A stretch of 64,000 nucleotides of DNA from Nostoc sp. PCC 7107 (lineage in GTDB: Bacteria; Cyanobacteriota; Cyanobacteriia; Cyanobacteriales; Nostocaceae), in the NCBI RefSeq assembly GCF_000316625.1, contig NC_019676.1, forward strand, positions 2,095,001 through 2,159,000. The letters run 5' to 3'. Positions within the stretch are counted from its first letter, which is position 1; the number at the start of each line of letters is the position of its first letter. Under the pieces are notes generated by a model. That model made no database searches. It was not told the DNA's origin and worked only from the letters and a program-made list of their open reading frames with translations. This document shows, one piece after another, positions 46,544 through 57,700 of the stretch. The position numbers and the translations under genes were made by a program.

Positions 46544-47122
46544 GCGTTGATGCAGTCATTCTAAAATTTTCAACAAAGACTCATCATTGTCTTAACTGTC
46601 CTAAGAAGTTATTGATCAAGTTAATATTCATTAAGGTTTACGTTATGGTGAACGTACAATTTAAACTTACGTTTCTTGATATTCTGCTGCTAACAACAAG
46701 GTTAAATTTATATTAGGATTTACGCAACGCCGATAATGTCATTGCGACCGGAACGAAGTGTAGGGAAGCAATCCCAGGGTCAGGGGGATTACTTCGCTAT
46801 CGTACCCTACGGGAAGGCTAACGCCTACGTAATGACGGAGTTACGTTATTTTTGTGTAAGTCCTATATACAGCAGTCAAAGCAATACGGTTCGTTAACGT
46901 TTTAGTATTTTGATATCCCTCCAACCCCCCTTAAAAACTGTTTTCTCATCCAAAATCGTATAGTCTTTTTGAAAAATCATAAACAATCTAACAAACAAAG
47001 TAGGGATGCAAACATCTGCACCCCTACAAATAATCTATTTTGTTCTCAGACTCTTTCCGTTGCCATAATCCACAATAGATAATTCGTGTTTAGGGAAAAA
47101 ATTACGAATTATCCATCATAAA
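46544..47122. other. Intergenic region containing a MITE-like element
   Basis: About 580 bp between convergent genes. It contains a TCTTAACTGTCC copy at 46590 and the MITE-like element at 46715-46864. The remainder shows no gene. Confidence 0.5.
46715..46864. mobile_element. MITE-like element, 150-bp copy
   Basis: Its ends AGGATTTACGCA and TGTGTAAGTCCT are degenerate versions of the shared terminal inverted repeat. The interior differs from the other copies: GTCATTGCGACC ... GAAGCAATCCC facing GATTACTTCGC ... TAATGAC makes a second nested inverted repeat of a type widespread in cyanobacteria. There is no coding capacity. Confidence 0.65.
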
Positions 47123-47548
47123 TTATCTTCTTCTTTTGGCAGGTCTGCGATCTAAAATATGCACAGCCGCACCAGCCGCCGCACCATTAAGACCATTTTT
47201 CAAGGTATTTCTACAGCCGCCAGTAACTGCACCTGCGACGACACCAGCACCAGCACCTACGCCAGCATCTCGGATGATATTACGTCCGTTAACTCTTCTG
47301 TCGCTTCTGGTTCTTAAACCATTAGCACCATTAACAGCCGCACCAGCCGCCGCACCAGTAGCCGCATTATTTAAGAAAGAACCGCAACCTGTTAATGCTC
47401 CTGTTAATGCACTAGCACCAGCGCCAATTGCCGCATTATTCAGAACTCGGTCATCAGCGGCAGCAGGTTGAGCCGGAATTAAGTTGATGCTGGTTAAACT
47501 AGCAGCCATCAAACCAGGTAGAAATACGCGTTTTAGGATGTGTTGCAT
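47123..47548 (-). CDS. Secreted glycine/alanine-rich protein
   Basis: A 141-residue protein from the ATG at 47548 (GAGAGGG upstream; a frame 13 codons longer lacks a signal peptide start). Signal peptide about 1-31 (MQHILKRVFLPGLMAASL ... AAADD). The mature part has two or three glycine-zipper-like blocks (NNAAIGAGASALTGALTG, GVGAGAGVVAGAVTGG, NGAAAGAAVHI) and ends basic (RRPAKRRR). Glycine-zipper segments can insert into or pack against membranes. Two cysteines are present. Function unknown. Confidence 0.75.
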   Translation of the reverse strand: MQHILKRVFLPGLMAASLTSINLIPAQPAAADDRVLNNAAIGAGASALTGALTGCGSFLNNAATGAAAGAAVNGANGLRTRSDRRVNGRNIIRDAGVGAGAGVVAGAVTGGCRNTLKNGLNGAAAGAAVHILDRRPAKRRR

Positions 47549-47779
47549 GGGTAGTACCCTCTCAAAAATCAAACGATTGGTGAACAATTAAATATTAAGC
47601 GCGATCGCTAACACTTGTTTATTCTAGACAACAGCAACATTATCGCTGATTAGCATATTTTGATAATTACATACGTACAAGACTCATTACCTCTACTAAA
47701 AGTTAGTAATTTTAACTTGTGCTGAGAATTTACGGCAGTGAATTGATCTTCCTAAATTTTGGCTCCTAAGTTTGCTAAG

Positions 47780-48049
47780 TTAAACAGCTTGAATCCACTC
47801 TTTGATAGAGTATTCTGTCCAAATCCCATTTTGCCAATAGGGATCACTTTCAATTAATTGGCGGACAGCAGCTTCATCTTCAGCTTCGTAAATCCCAAAA
47901 ACTTTGGTGACATCTTTGGTTGGGCCGATGGTAATTAACACACCAGATTCTTTTTGTTTGGCTAAACCATCTAAATGAGCTTGACGGTAAGGAGCGCGTT
48001 TTTCGAGAACGTTGTCGCAGTAAGTACCCCAGAGGATGTATTTGGTCAT
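47780..48049 (-). CDS. YciI-family protein
   Basis: An 89-residue protein of the YciI fold (a ferredoxin-like dimer): MTKYILWGTYCDNVLEKR, RQAHLDGLAKQKESGVLITI with the conserved His, GIYEAEDEAAVRQLIESDPY and the C-terminal WTEYSIKEW. The family is thought to include enzymes or ligand-binding subunits, but the reaction is unknown. It lies 80 bp upstream of nothing closely coupled; pheT ends 80 bp away on the same strand. Confidence 0.92.
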   Translation of the reverse strand: MTKYILWGTYCDNVLEKRAPYRQAHLDGLAKQKESGVLITIGPTKDVTKVFGIYEAEDEAAVRQLIESDPYWQNGIWTEYSIKEWIQAV

Positions 48050-48129
48050 AGCTAATTAATTAAAAATGCAAATTTCACAATGAATAGTAGGGAGTGATGA
48101 GCTATAAATCAACTCATCACTGTTGATGT

Positions 48130-50565
48130 TTAACTTCTCAGGTTAACGCCGAATTTTTCTACTAAAGCCTCACGAACTTTGTTGTGTACAGGTTCGACTT
48201 CGGCATCGGTAAGAGTGCGATCGCTGGCCCGATATACTAAACGAAATGCTAAACTTCGTTGTCCTTGAGGGACATTTTCACCGCGATATTCATCAAAGAT
48301 TTCCACAGATTCCAGCAAACCTTTACCCGCTTTAGTAATGGCTTTTTCAAGTTCTCCCACAGAAATTTTTACAGGGGCGAAAAAGGCGATATCGCGATCG
48401 CTGGCTGGGTAAGTAGAATAAGATTTGAATGTGGGAATCAGAATTTCATCTTGATCCAAAGCATCCAACAGCGCATCTAAATCTAATTGGAACAGATACA
48501 CAGAATCAGGTAAATCTTTTTCGCGGCGTAGTTGGGGATGCAGTTGACCAAATACACCCAGTCGGTTCCCGCCTATCCACAGAGACGCGGTGCGTCCAGG
48601 ATGTAAACGCTCATCACGGCAATCTGGTTGATATTCTACTTGAAGTCCGAATTGCTGAAACACACTTTCGAGAATGCCTTTGGCTTCAAACCAAGTCATG
48701 GCTTGTTCCCGTCCACCTTTTGACCATTTGCCGAGGTTTCTGTCTCCTCCTAAAATACCAGCGATCGCATCTGCTTCGCGCAAGCCATCTTCTTCTTGCT
48801 GGAAAATGCGCCCGATTTCAAAGCCGTTGAGAGAACCGTTACCTTGTTCTAAGTTGTATTGAAAAGCATCAATCAACCCAGAAATTAAATCGGTGCGTAA
48901 TGCCGAATATTCAGCGAATAAGGGATTACTTAATACTATCTGGCGATCGCTCCCTGGTTTGACTAAAGAATACTGGATTAATTCTGTCAAACCTTCTGCC
49001 CTGAAGGAAGCACGCAATTTCCGCACCAATTCCTGGTCTATTGGCAAATAGCCAGCTTCTGCTTTTTGGGGCAATGTATCGCAAAAATGATCATAGCCGT
49101 AAAGACGAGCAATTTCTTCAATTAAGTCAATTTCTCGTTCTAAGTCACGGTAACGATAGGGAGGAACAGCCACATTCCAAGTCCGTTCTTCGGTTGGTGT
49201 TAGCTGACATCCCAAGGCAGTTAAAATTCTGACAACATCATTTGCTTGTAATTCGCCTGTGTCTTCACCTAAATCCACAGGCCCTAACACTTCATTAACT
49301 CTATCTAACCGCAGTGCAATAAAACGACTCCAAGTCGCCGGGTCAGGACGGGTATCAGCAATTTCTTGGTGAACAATTACACCGTTAGCTAATTCGTTAA
49401 TTAAAGCTAAAGCACGGCGACAAGCAATTTCTAATTCCGCCCGATTTACTCCTCGTTCATATCTCCCGGACGCTTCACTGCGTAACCCCACACTGCGAGA
49501 AGAACGGCGAATAGCGACGGAATCAAATAAAGCTGCTTCTAAAACTAAGTTTTGCGAACCCTCATAGACTTCCGTTTCTTCTCCCCCCATAACTCCGGCT
49601 AAAGCCACAGGTTTGTCATTAGCGGTAATTAACAAATTCTGGGTTGTTAAAGTGCGAGTTTGCCCATCTAAGGTTTTCAAGGATTCCCCTTGATTAGCAA
49701 ACCGCACACCAATATTTAAATTGCCATTACCAGCAACAGTTTGTAACCTGTCTTTATCAAAGGCGTGGAGTGGTTGTCCCCATTCCAACAAGACATAGTT
49801 AGTAATATCAACCACATTACTAATTGGACGCACACCCGCAGCCCGTAACCGCTGTTGCAACCACTCAGGTGACGGGGCAATTTTCACCTGTTCAATGACT
49901 GTACCAATGTATGCAGGGCAAGCTTGGGTATCGCCAATTTTTAAACCTAATTTACCTGAATTTTGCGTGACTACAACTTCTCCAGGTTGAGGAATACTCA
50001 ATTTACCACCAGTCAGTGCAGCAACTTCCCGCGCTATACCTACCATACTCAAAGCATCAGCACGGTTAGCAGTCGCAGTCACATCTAAAATTACATCATT
50101 CAAACCAAGTAAGGGGCGGACATCACTACCCACAGGTAGATTTTCCCCGGTAAAAATATGAATTCCATCCACATCATTCGGCAAACCCAGTTCCTTTAAA
50201 GAACAAATCATGCCTTGAGAAGGAACACCGCGCAGTTTTGCCGGTTTAATTTTTAAATCGATGTTCGGTAAATAAGTACCAACGGTGGCGACTGGGACAT
50301 AAATATCTGCGCGGACATTAGCTGCACCGCAGACAATATTTAAAGTCTCCGCCGCACCAACATCGACTTGACACACACTTAATTTATCAGCGTTGGGGTG
50401 GGGTTGACGCTCAAGCACTCTCCCCACAACAACGCCATTTGCCCAAGTGCGGCGGTCTTCAATATCTTCTACCTCAAACCCCGCCATTGTCAGGGTATGA
50501 GCTAATTCTTCTGGGCTTAGTTTGACTTCTACTAGTTCCCGCAGCCAGTTGAGAGAAATACGCAT
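48130..50565 (-). CDS. pheT: Phenylalanyl-tRNA synthetase beta subunit
   Basis: An 811-residue beta chain that joins PheS to charge tRNA-Phe. In order: an N-terminal EMAP/OB tRNA-binding domain (about 40-150, [20 protein letters not shown]), the B3/B4 editing domain (about 215-390, [29 protein letters not shown]), B5 (about 410-490), a degenerate class II core ([10 protein letters not shown]) and the ferredoxin-fold anticodon-binding C-terminus ([15 protein letters not shown]). Full length. pheS is not in the window, as in many cyanobacteria where the genes are apart. Confidence 0.98.
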   Translation of the reverse strand: MRISLNWLRELVEVKLSPEELAHTLTMAGFEVEDIEDRRTWANGVVVGRVLERQPHPNADKLSVCQVDVGAAETLNIVCGAANVRADIYVPVATVGTYLPNIDLKIKPAKLRGVPSQGMICSLKELGLPNDVDGIHIFTGENLPVGSDVRPLLGLNDVILDVTATANRADALSMVGIAREVAALTGGKLSIPQPGEVVVTQNSGKLGLKIGDTQACPAYIGTVIEQVKIAPSPEWLQQRLRAAGVRPISNVVDITNYVLLEWGQPLHAFDKDRLQTVAGNGNLNIGVRFANQGESLKTLDGQTRTLTTQNLLITANDKPVALAGVMGGEETEVYEGSQNLVLEAALFDSVAIRRSSRSVGLRSEASGRYERGVNRAELEIACRRALALINELANGVIVHQEIADTRPDPATWSRFIALRLDRVNEVLGPVDLGEDTGELQANDVVRILTALGCQLTPTEERTWNVAVPPYRYRDLEREIDLIEEIARLYGYDHFCDTLPQKAEAGYLPIDQELVRKLRASFRAEGLTELIQYSLVKPGSDRQIVLSNPLFAEYSALRTDLISGLIDAFQYNLEQGNGSLNGFEIGRIFQQEEDGLREADAIAGILGGDRNLGKWSKGGREQAMTWFEAKGILESVFQQFGLQVEYQPDCRDERLHPGRTASLWIGGNRLGVFGQLHPQLRREKDLPDSVYLFQLDLDALLDALDQDEILIPTFKSYSTYPASDRDIAFFAPVKISVGELEKAITKAGKGLLESVEIFDEYRGENVPQGQRSLAFRLVYRASDRTLTDAEVEPVHNKVREALVEKFGVNLRS

Positions 50566-50864
50566 GGAATGTGCTTGTTTTAGGAATCGTCTTTTGCTTC
50601 AATTTTAGGGTGTCTGATGGCGTAGAGGCTTGCTGTTAGGCATTGCTAATCAACTGCATCAAGCTGACCCATTCACTTGAATGATCCTACTACGTTGCAC
50701 TTCAAAAGTCTCTTTGATTAACACTGGGAGCGATCGCACTTGATCAATCCCCGTCAAATTTCTGGATGATCAGCCTTGTCTTTTTTATGTAATACAAATA
50801 TAATACATGAATATATTACCACTTCAGTGGTAACTATTTGTCCCTTAAACAAAAAGGAAAGGTT

Positions 50865-52868
50865 ATGATTCCCCGAACACGCGTCCGCAATATTGGTATC
50901 TCTGCCCACATCGATTCTGGTAAAACTACGCTATCAGAGCGAATTCTCTTCTACACAGGCAGAATCCATACTATTGAGGAGGTAAGAGGCGGCGGTAAGG
51001 GGGCAACAATGGACTTTATGCCGGAGGAAAAGCTACATGGTATTACCATTACCTCCGCTGCAACAACTTGTCAGTGGCATGATATTCAAATTAATTTAAT
51101 TGATACACCAGGTCATGTGGATTTCACGATTGAAGTAGAGCGTGCCTTGCGGGTGCTGGATGGGGCTGTGATGGTTTTGTGCGCTGTGGCGGGTGTACAA
51201 TCCCAGTCCATCACAGTAGATCGCCAGATGAAACGCTATCGTGTACCGCGTCTAGCATTCATTAACAAAATGGATCGGATGGGTGCAGATCCATTTCGTG
51301 TCGTCCAGGCAATCCGCGATCGCTTGCAATTAAATGCTGTATTGTTGCAATATCCCATCGGTAGTGAAGATAACTTCCAAGGTGTGATTGATTTAGTGAC
51401 AATGCAAGCGCACTACTTTGAGGGCGAAAATGGCGAAAATTTGGTCAAACAACCAATTCCCGACGGTTTGGTAGCAGCAGCCCAACAGGCGCGGGAGAAG
51501 TTGCTAGATAGCTTGTCTTTGTTCTCAGAAGAGATGACTGAGATGCTATTGGCAGATCAGGAGATTTCTTCGGAACTTATTTGGCAAGTTATCCGCCAAG
51601 CAACCTTGAGGCTAGAACTGACACCAGTACTGCTAGGTTCCGCATTCAAAAATAAAGGCGTGCAGAATCTTTTAGATGCGATCGCCCTTTATTTACCGTC
51701 TCCCATAGATAGAGAAGTAGTCAAAACCGCAGAATCAGTCAGTGTTTACCCAGATCCCGATGCGGACTTAGTAGCTTTGGCATTCAAACTTACCGTTGAA
51801 TCCTTTGGACAGCTAACTTACACCCGGATTTACTCTGGCACGTTAAAGTCAGGCGATACCGTTTATAACTCTCGTACCGAACAACGAGTGCAAATCGGGC
51901 GCTTGGTGCGAATGCACGCCAACAAGCGCGAAGAGGTGAAAGTTGCAGTGGCTGGGGATATTGTGGCTTTGTTGGGTGTGGATTGTGCCTCTGGTGATAC
52001 ATTCTGTACCGGAGAAACACTAGTATCTCTGGAAAGGATGTTTGTGCCAGAACCAGTAATTACACTGGCAATTACACCCAAAAAACAGGAAGATAGCGAA
52101 CGCCTAGCCAAAGCCCTCAACCGCTTTCAACGGGAAGACCCTACCTTTCGCTTGAGTATTGACCCCGAATCAGGCGCTACCTTGATTTCTGGGATGGGTG
52201 AACTGCATCTAAATATTTACGTAGAGCGAATTCAACGAGAATATAATGCGGAAGTTTATGTGGGTACTCCCGCCGTGGCTTACCGGGAAACCATTGGGCA
52301 AAAAACTCAATTTGACTACCGTCTGAAAAAACAATCAGGTGGTGTTGGTCTATACGCTCATATTACTGGGTGGATTGAACCAACAGATCAGCCATTTGTG
52401 TTTGAGAGTCGGGTAGTTGGCGGTGCGATTCCTAAAGAGTATATCCCCGCTTGTGAGAAAGGTTTCCGCGAGGCGATGGCATCAGGAAAACTTTCTGGCT
52501 ATCCGGTAACTGGGGTGAAAGTCGTGTTGGATGGGGGTTCCTATCATCCAATTGATTCTTCCGAGTTGGCGTTTCGTTCCGCTGCACATCAAGCCCTGGA
52601 AAATGCGATCGCCAAAGCCAAACCCTATATCCTCGAACCAATTATGCTTGTCGAAGTGGAAACACCAAACGAGTTCATGGGTAGAGTCCAGGGCGATATA
52701 TCATCCCGGCGCGGCTTGTTGTTGGGTTCCGAAACAATGCAAGGATATTCAGTGATTCGCGCCGAAGTTCCACTAGTGCAGATGTTTGGCTATTCTACAG
52801 AATTGCGATCGCTCACATCCGGGATGGCGACTTTTTCAATGGAATTCGCCTGTTATCGTCAGTCTTAA
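50865..52868 (+). CDS. Elongation factor G paralogue
   Basis: A 667-residue translational GTPase of EF-G type, probably an additional paralogue rather than the str-operon fusA. GTPase motifs: AHIDSGKT (14-21), DTPGH (80-84), NKMD (132-135). The switch I segment reads EEKLHGITI, where bacterial EF-G has RGITI; His58 replaces the Arg. The wording EVRGGGKGATMDFM resembles mitochondrial EF-G1. Domains II-V follow to the end. The start at 50865 is chosen because AGGAAAGG precedes it and MIPRTRVRNIGISAHID is the expected N-terminus. No ribosomal protein genes adjoin. A terminator follows. Confidence 0.9.
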   Translation: MIPRTRVRNIGISAHIDSGKTTLSERILFYTGRIHTIEEVRGGGKGATMDFMPEEKLHGITITSAATTCQWHDIQINLIDTPGHVDFTIEVERALRVLDGAVMVLCAVAGVQSQSITVDRQMKRYRVPRLAFINKMDRMGADPFRVVQAIRDRLQLNAVLLQYPIGSEDNFQGVIDLVTMQAHYFEGENGENLVKQPIPDGLVAAAQQAREKLLDSLSLFSEEMTEMLLADQEISSELIWQVIRQATLRLELTPVLLGSAFKNKGVQNLLDAIALYLPSPIDREVVKTAESVSVYPDPDADLVALAFKLTVESFGQLTYTRIYSGTLKSGDTVYNSRTEQRVQIGRLVRMHANKREEVKVAVAGDIVALLGVDCASGDTFCTGETLVSLERMFVPEPVITLAITPKKQEDSERLAKALNRFQREDPTFRLSIDPESGATLISGMGELHLNIYVERIQREYNAEVYVGTPAVAYRETIGQKTQFDYRLKKQSGGVGLYAHITGWIEPTDQPFVFESRVVGGAIPKEYIPACEKGFREAMASGKLSGYPVTGVKVVLDGGSYHPIDSSELAFRSAAHQALENAIAKAKPYILEPIMLVEVETPNEFMGRVQGDISSRRGLLLGSETMQGYSVIRAEVPLVQMFGYSTELRSLTSGMATFSMEFACYRQS

Positions 52869-52906
52869 ATCCACATTTGCAACTAGCATCTTGAATTAGT
52901 TTATTT

Positions 52907-52935
52907 AGGGACACAATTATTTTGTGTCCCTTTTG
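52907..52935 (+). terminator. Rho-independent terminator after the EF-G gene
   Basis: A 10-bp stem AGGGACACAA / TTGTGTCCCT with a short loop, ending in TTTTGTTATT. It lies about 40 nt past the stop codon. Confidence 0.9.
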
Positions 52936-53117
52936 TTATTGCGATGGGTTTTCCTTGGCATTAATACTCGCCTATACGCTTGTAAAGAAAGCAATACTGT
53001 TTGATAATGTTTCTGCCTATACCAGCAGTTTAAGATAGAAATCAGCACGAAACAGCTAATAATTTTGTTTTACCGATAAATCTCTAACTTATTGTGTCAT
53101 TCTTATAAATATTCATT

Positions 53118-54014
53118 ATGGAAGCAAGCTTTTTAACTACGGTTGTTCTACCCATAGCCTTAGCAATTATTATGCTAGGAATGGGTTTATCTCTCACACC
53201 AGAAGATTTCCAACGCGTAAAGAAATATCCCAAAGCTGTCACCATTGGCTTGATTAGTCAGTTAGTTCTTTTACCGATTATTGGTTTTGCTATTGCTAAA
53301 TTAGTACCCATGCAACCAACCATTGCTATGGGTTTAATCATAATTGCACTTTGTCCAGGTGGGGTATCTTCCAATGTAATTACATTCCTGGCTAAAGGTG
53401 ATGTTGCTCTATCGGTGACTTTGACAGCTTTTAGTAGTCTGATTACCGTCTTGACAATTCCGGTATTGGCAAACCTCGCATATCAACACTTCATCGGACA
53501 AACTGCGGCGATCGCTCTACCTATTGGTGCAACAATAGTTCAAATATTTCTGATGACACTTCTGCCAATATGTTTAGGAATGGGAGTGCGTCAGTTATTC
53601 CCAGAAGTCGCCCTTCGTCTAGAAAAGGTGACTAGCCGTCTAGCAGTCGCTTTCTTGGCAATAATTATTCTCTTACTAATTATTCGTGAGTGGAATCGCC
53701 TCCCTGGCTTTATTTTGCAAGTGGGAGTTGGTGTATTGCTGTTGAATAGTATTTCAATGCTGGCGGGTTTTTATATTAGCAAACTATTCAACCTCAATCC
53801 TCCTCAGCAAATCTGCATAGCCATTGAGGTGGGAATTCAAAATGGTACATTAGCGATCGCCATTACCGCCGGATTACTCAACAATCCTGATATGGCAATC
53901 CCCGCAGCGGTTTACAGTTTATTTATGTATGTGACAGGGTTGATTGCTATTAACTACGGCAGAAAGTTAGCTGCAACTACTCCGATTTCACAACCTCTAG
54001 AAAGCAAGGTTTAG
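53118..54014 (+). CDS. BASS-family sodium-dependent transporter
   Basis: A 298-residue inner-membrane protein of the bile acid:sodium symporter family, with about nine or ten spans. Family features: the N-terminal VLPIALAIIMLGMGLSLTPE with its discontinuous helix, the motif ALCPGGVSSNVITFLAKGD near residue 85, and VGIQNGTLAIAITA near 245. Related cyanobacterial and plastid proteins carry pyruvate, bicarbonate (SbtA is a different family) or 2-oxo acids. The substrate cannot be decided here. Confidence 0.9.
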   Translation: MEASFLTTVVLPIALAIIMLGMGLSLTPEDFQRVKKYPKAVTIGLISQLVLLPIIGFAIAKLVPMQPTIAMGLIIIALCPGGVSSNVITFLAKGDVALSVTLTAFSSLITVLTIPVLANLAYQHFIGQTAAIALPIGATIVQIFLMTLLPICLGMGVRQLFPEVALRLEKVTSRLAVAFLAIIILLLIIREWNRLPGFILQVGVGVLLLNSISMLAGFYISKLFNLNPPQQICIAIEVGIQNGTLAIAITAGLLNNPDMAIPAAVYSLFMYVTGLIAINYGRKLAATTPISQPLESKV

Positions 54015-54747
54015 CATAGGTAAAATCAGGCGTTGCTGAGTCATAAAGTAGCTACGGAAATGATACTCATACCATTTTGGATTTTGGATTGTGAAAGGTT
54101 TTGTTGGTAAGCTTTTCAGCACTCAATCTGTCGCAATTATTTTTCAGATTGGTATCATATACTAAAAGTCTTTCAATGCTCCATCAGGAAGATGACTAAG
54201 GTTGTTCTCACGCTTCAACTTAGTATCCTTTGTGTTTTGGTGGTTTTGAATTTAAGTAGTTTCCAGGCAAGAATATTTAACAATTTTTTTATCTATGTAG
54301 CAAATGGCAATACAGAAACGCTGCATTCATTTCTACAACAGAGTTTTGCTCTAGATACAGGACTTACGCACAGGCTACGGAAAATCGTAGACGCGATCGC
54401 GGCTTGCCGCAGGCTACCACAGAGACGCAGAGTTCACAGAGGAATGAGACTTTGAGAGTTTTTTTGCGTAAGTCCTATAGATATTTTGAATTTTGATGAA
54501 CATTATCTAGTTACTTAATTGACACAATAAGTATATTTACGTAAACTATATTCTTAAGAACATTATATTTATGTTAGCATATAACGCGTAAAAGCCTTTT
54601 TTGATAAGAAGCATTGTAAATATACCAGTTAAAGCATAGTTTTTGCTCTTAGGCAATTAACAATGCTCATTTTGTCATACCAATTAAGTCTGTTTTCAAG
54701 ACAAATATTCCCAAACTATCGAAGCTAAATACCAAGACAGAGCATTT
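54015..54747. other. Intergenic region with MITE-like element
   Basis: About 730 bp. An ATG at 54192 opens a frame of about 55 codons that then runs into the MITE-like element at 54359. I do not accept the combined 87-codon frame as a gene, but the first part could be an interrupted small protein. Otherwise nothing. Confidence 0.4.
54359..54476. mobile_element. MITE-like element, 118-bp copy A
   Basis: Terminal inverted repeats AGGACTTACGCA / TGCGTAAGTCCT, perfect over 12 bp. The interior includes CTACGGAAAATCGTAG and GCGATCGCGGCTTGCCGC. The copy at 62669-62786 is the same length, in opposite orientation, with about eight differences by eye. There is no coding capacity. Confidence 0.9.
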
Positions 54748-57700
54748 ATGGATACCTTTCATAGCAACACTAACGAGCATTTACCATTTCCAGACTCTCT
54801 CACCAATCAACTAGATCCGTTACAAAATCCACTGCAAAACTTATCCAAACAACAACTTGGTCAAAGCCAAACTTCTGCTTCTCTAGCGATCGCGCTGGAT
54901 TTCATCGAGAGTAAGCTGCAAGAATTCGCCCAGACTCCCAACGCTTATGAAAAGCTGAACTTTGTTTTTGATATTAAAAATGCCAGTGCAGTAGCAACTC
55001 GTTTAGCAGACTGGCAGAATAAAGTTTTCACAGATCGTCCAGACATTCTCTTTTTGAGTAATGCAGAGTTGCAAGGTGCAGTAGGCGCTTATTCTGCTGA
55101 ACGAAATACAATCTATTTGTCAGAAACTCTGACTCAGCAAGATCCGTTGACAGGACTAGCAAAGGTTTTGCTAGAAGAGTATGGTCATGCTCTAGATCAG
55201 CAGTTTAATTCTGGCGGTGATACACCAGGAGACGAGGGTGAACTGTTGAGTCAGATTGTGTTAGGTCAAGCAATTAGTGATCAAGAGTTGGCTCGGTTAA
55301 GAGGTGAAGACGATCGCGGTACTTTAAATTTAGATGGTGTAGATGTTGCCGTTGAATTTGACAACACCATTGGAACAGCTGTAAATGTTGGTACGTTAAG
55401 CGGTAATCGAACTTATTCTGGCTCTGTTGGGAGTGCAGACACCAATGATTACTATCGTTTTACCCTTGGTACTGCCAGCAACTTTCGCTTGAATTTAAGT
55501 GGTTTATCAGCTGATGCAGATGTTGAACTGCTCAATAGTAGTGGAGTTGCGATCGCTAGTTCCCTCAATAGCGGGTCAAATTCTGAAAGCATTAGCAGTC
55601 ACTTAACTGCTGGAAACTACTATGTACGGGTATATCCTTACAGTAGTACCACTACTTCTTACAACCTCAGCCTCACAGCCAGTGCCGATGCCGGTAATAG
55701 CCTAACTTTAGCTCGTAACATTGGTACCTTAAGCAGTACGCAAACATTTAACGATTTTGTTGGTACTACAGACACCAATGATTACTATCGTTTTACCCTT
55801 GGTACTGCCAGCAACTTTCGCTTGAATTTAAGTGGTTTGTCGGCGGATGCCGATGTTGAACTGCTCAATAGTAGTGGTGCGACTATTCAAAGTTCTGCTT
55901 TAAGTGGCACAACATCAGAGAGTATTAACAGTCACTTAGCCGCTGGAAATTATTACGTCAGAGTATATCCTTACGGTAGTGCGAACACTTCTTATAACCT
56001 CAGCCTCACAGCCAGTGCCGATGCTGGTAACAGCCTAACTTTAGCCCGTAACATTGGCACCTTAAGCAGTACGCAAACATTTAACGATTTTGTTGGTACT
56101 ACAGACACCAATGATTACTATCGTTTTACCCTTGGTACTGCCAGCAACTTTCGCTTGAATTTAAGTGGTTTATCTGACGATGCCGATGTTGTACTGCTCA
56201 ATAGTAGTGGTGCGACTATTCAAAGTTCTGCTTTAAGTGGCACAACATCAGAGAGTATTAACAGTCACTTAGCCGCTGGAAATTATTACGTCAGAGTATA
56301 TCCTTACGGTAGTGCGAACACTTCTTATAGCCTCAGCCTCACAGCCAGTGCCGATGCTGGTAACAGCCTAACTTTAGCCCGTAACATTGGCACCTTAAGC
56401 AGTACGCAAACATTTAACGATTTTGTTGGTAGTACAGACACAAATGATTACTATCGTTTTACCCTTGGTACTGCCAGCAACTTTAGCTTGAATTTAAGTG
56501 GTTTATCTGACGATGCCGATGTTGTACTGCTCAATAGTAGTGGTGCGACTATTCAAAGTTCTGCTTTAGCAGGAACAGCATCAGAAAATATCAGCCGTCA
56601 GTTAACTGCTGGAAATTACTATGTCCGAGTATATCCTTACAGTGGAAATACAAATTATACTTTAGCACTCTCGGCAACTGCCATTCCCACCATAGTTGAT
56701 AATGCAGGCAATACTTTAGCCACAGCTCGAAACATTGGCAACTTGAGTAGCAGTCGTTCTTTCCAAGATTTTGTGGGTAGTATTGACACCAACGACTATT
56801 ACCGTTTTGCTCTGACTCAGAGTAGCAATTTTAGCCTTGCCTTGAATGGTCTGAGTGCGGATGCAGATGTACAACTGCTCAACAGCACTGGTGGGGTAAT
56901 TGTCAGTTCTGCGGCTAGTGGCTCAAGTGCTGAAAGCATCAACCGACAGTTAACAGCAGGGACATATTACGTTCGAGTGTATCCCTACAGTGGCAATACT
57001 AATTACAACCTAACACTTGCTGCTACCGCAGTGTCTCAGCCAGATGGTGCTGGTAATACTTTAGCCACGGCTCGCAACGTTGGCACTCTTAGTAGTAGTC
57101 AGTCTTTCCAAGACTTTGTAGGCACAATTGATACCAATGACTACTATCGTTTTAACCTCACCCAAACTAGTAACTTTAATTTACTCCTGAATGGTCTAAG
57201 TTCAGATGCAGATGTACAACTGCTCAACAGTACTGGTGGATTAATTCAAGGCTCTTACGGAGAATCTTCTCTCTCTGAATCTATTACTCGTACCTTGAAC
57301 GCAGGTACTTACTATATTCGAGTTTATCCTTATACTAGTAGTACCAACTACAACTTAACTCTTTCTGCCGCAGCCGTTACATTAACAGATGGTGCTGGTA
57401 ATACTTTAGCGGCTGCCCGAAACATTGGTACTCTGACGGGTAGTCGTACCTTCCAAGATTTTGTTGGTAGTAGTGATACCAATGATTACTATCGTTTCAA
57501 CGTCACCCAAAATAGTAACTTTAGTCTGGCGTTAAGTGGGTTGAATGCTGACGCAGATGTGCAATTGCTAAACAGTAGTGGCCAGATTATTGCTAGTTCA
57601 GTTGCCAGTGGATTGGGTACAGAATTGATTACTCGTACTTTGGCTACTGGCACTTACTATGTTCGAGTGTATCCTTTTTCTACTGGTAATACTAACTATC

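Noticed and set aside
54192-54455. 87-codon frame running into MITE-like copy A
   Set aside because: The last third is element sequence and the ATG directly abuts AGGAAG with no spacing. Perhaps an interrupted small gene, but not supportable.
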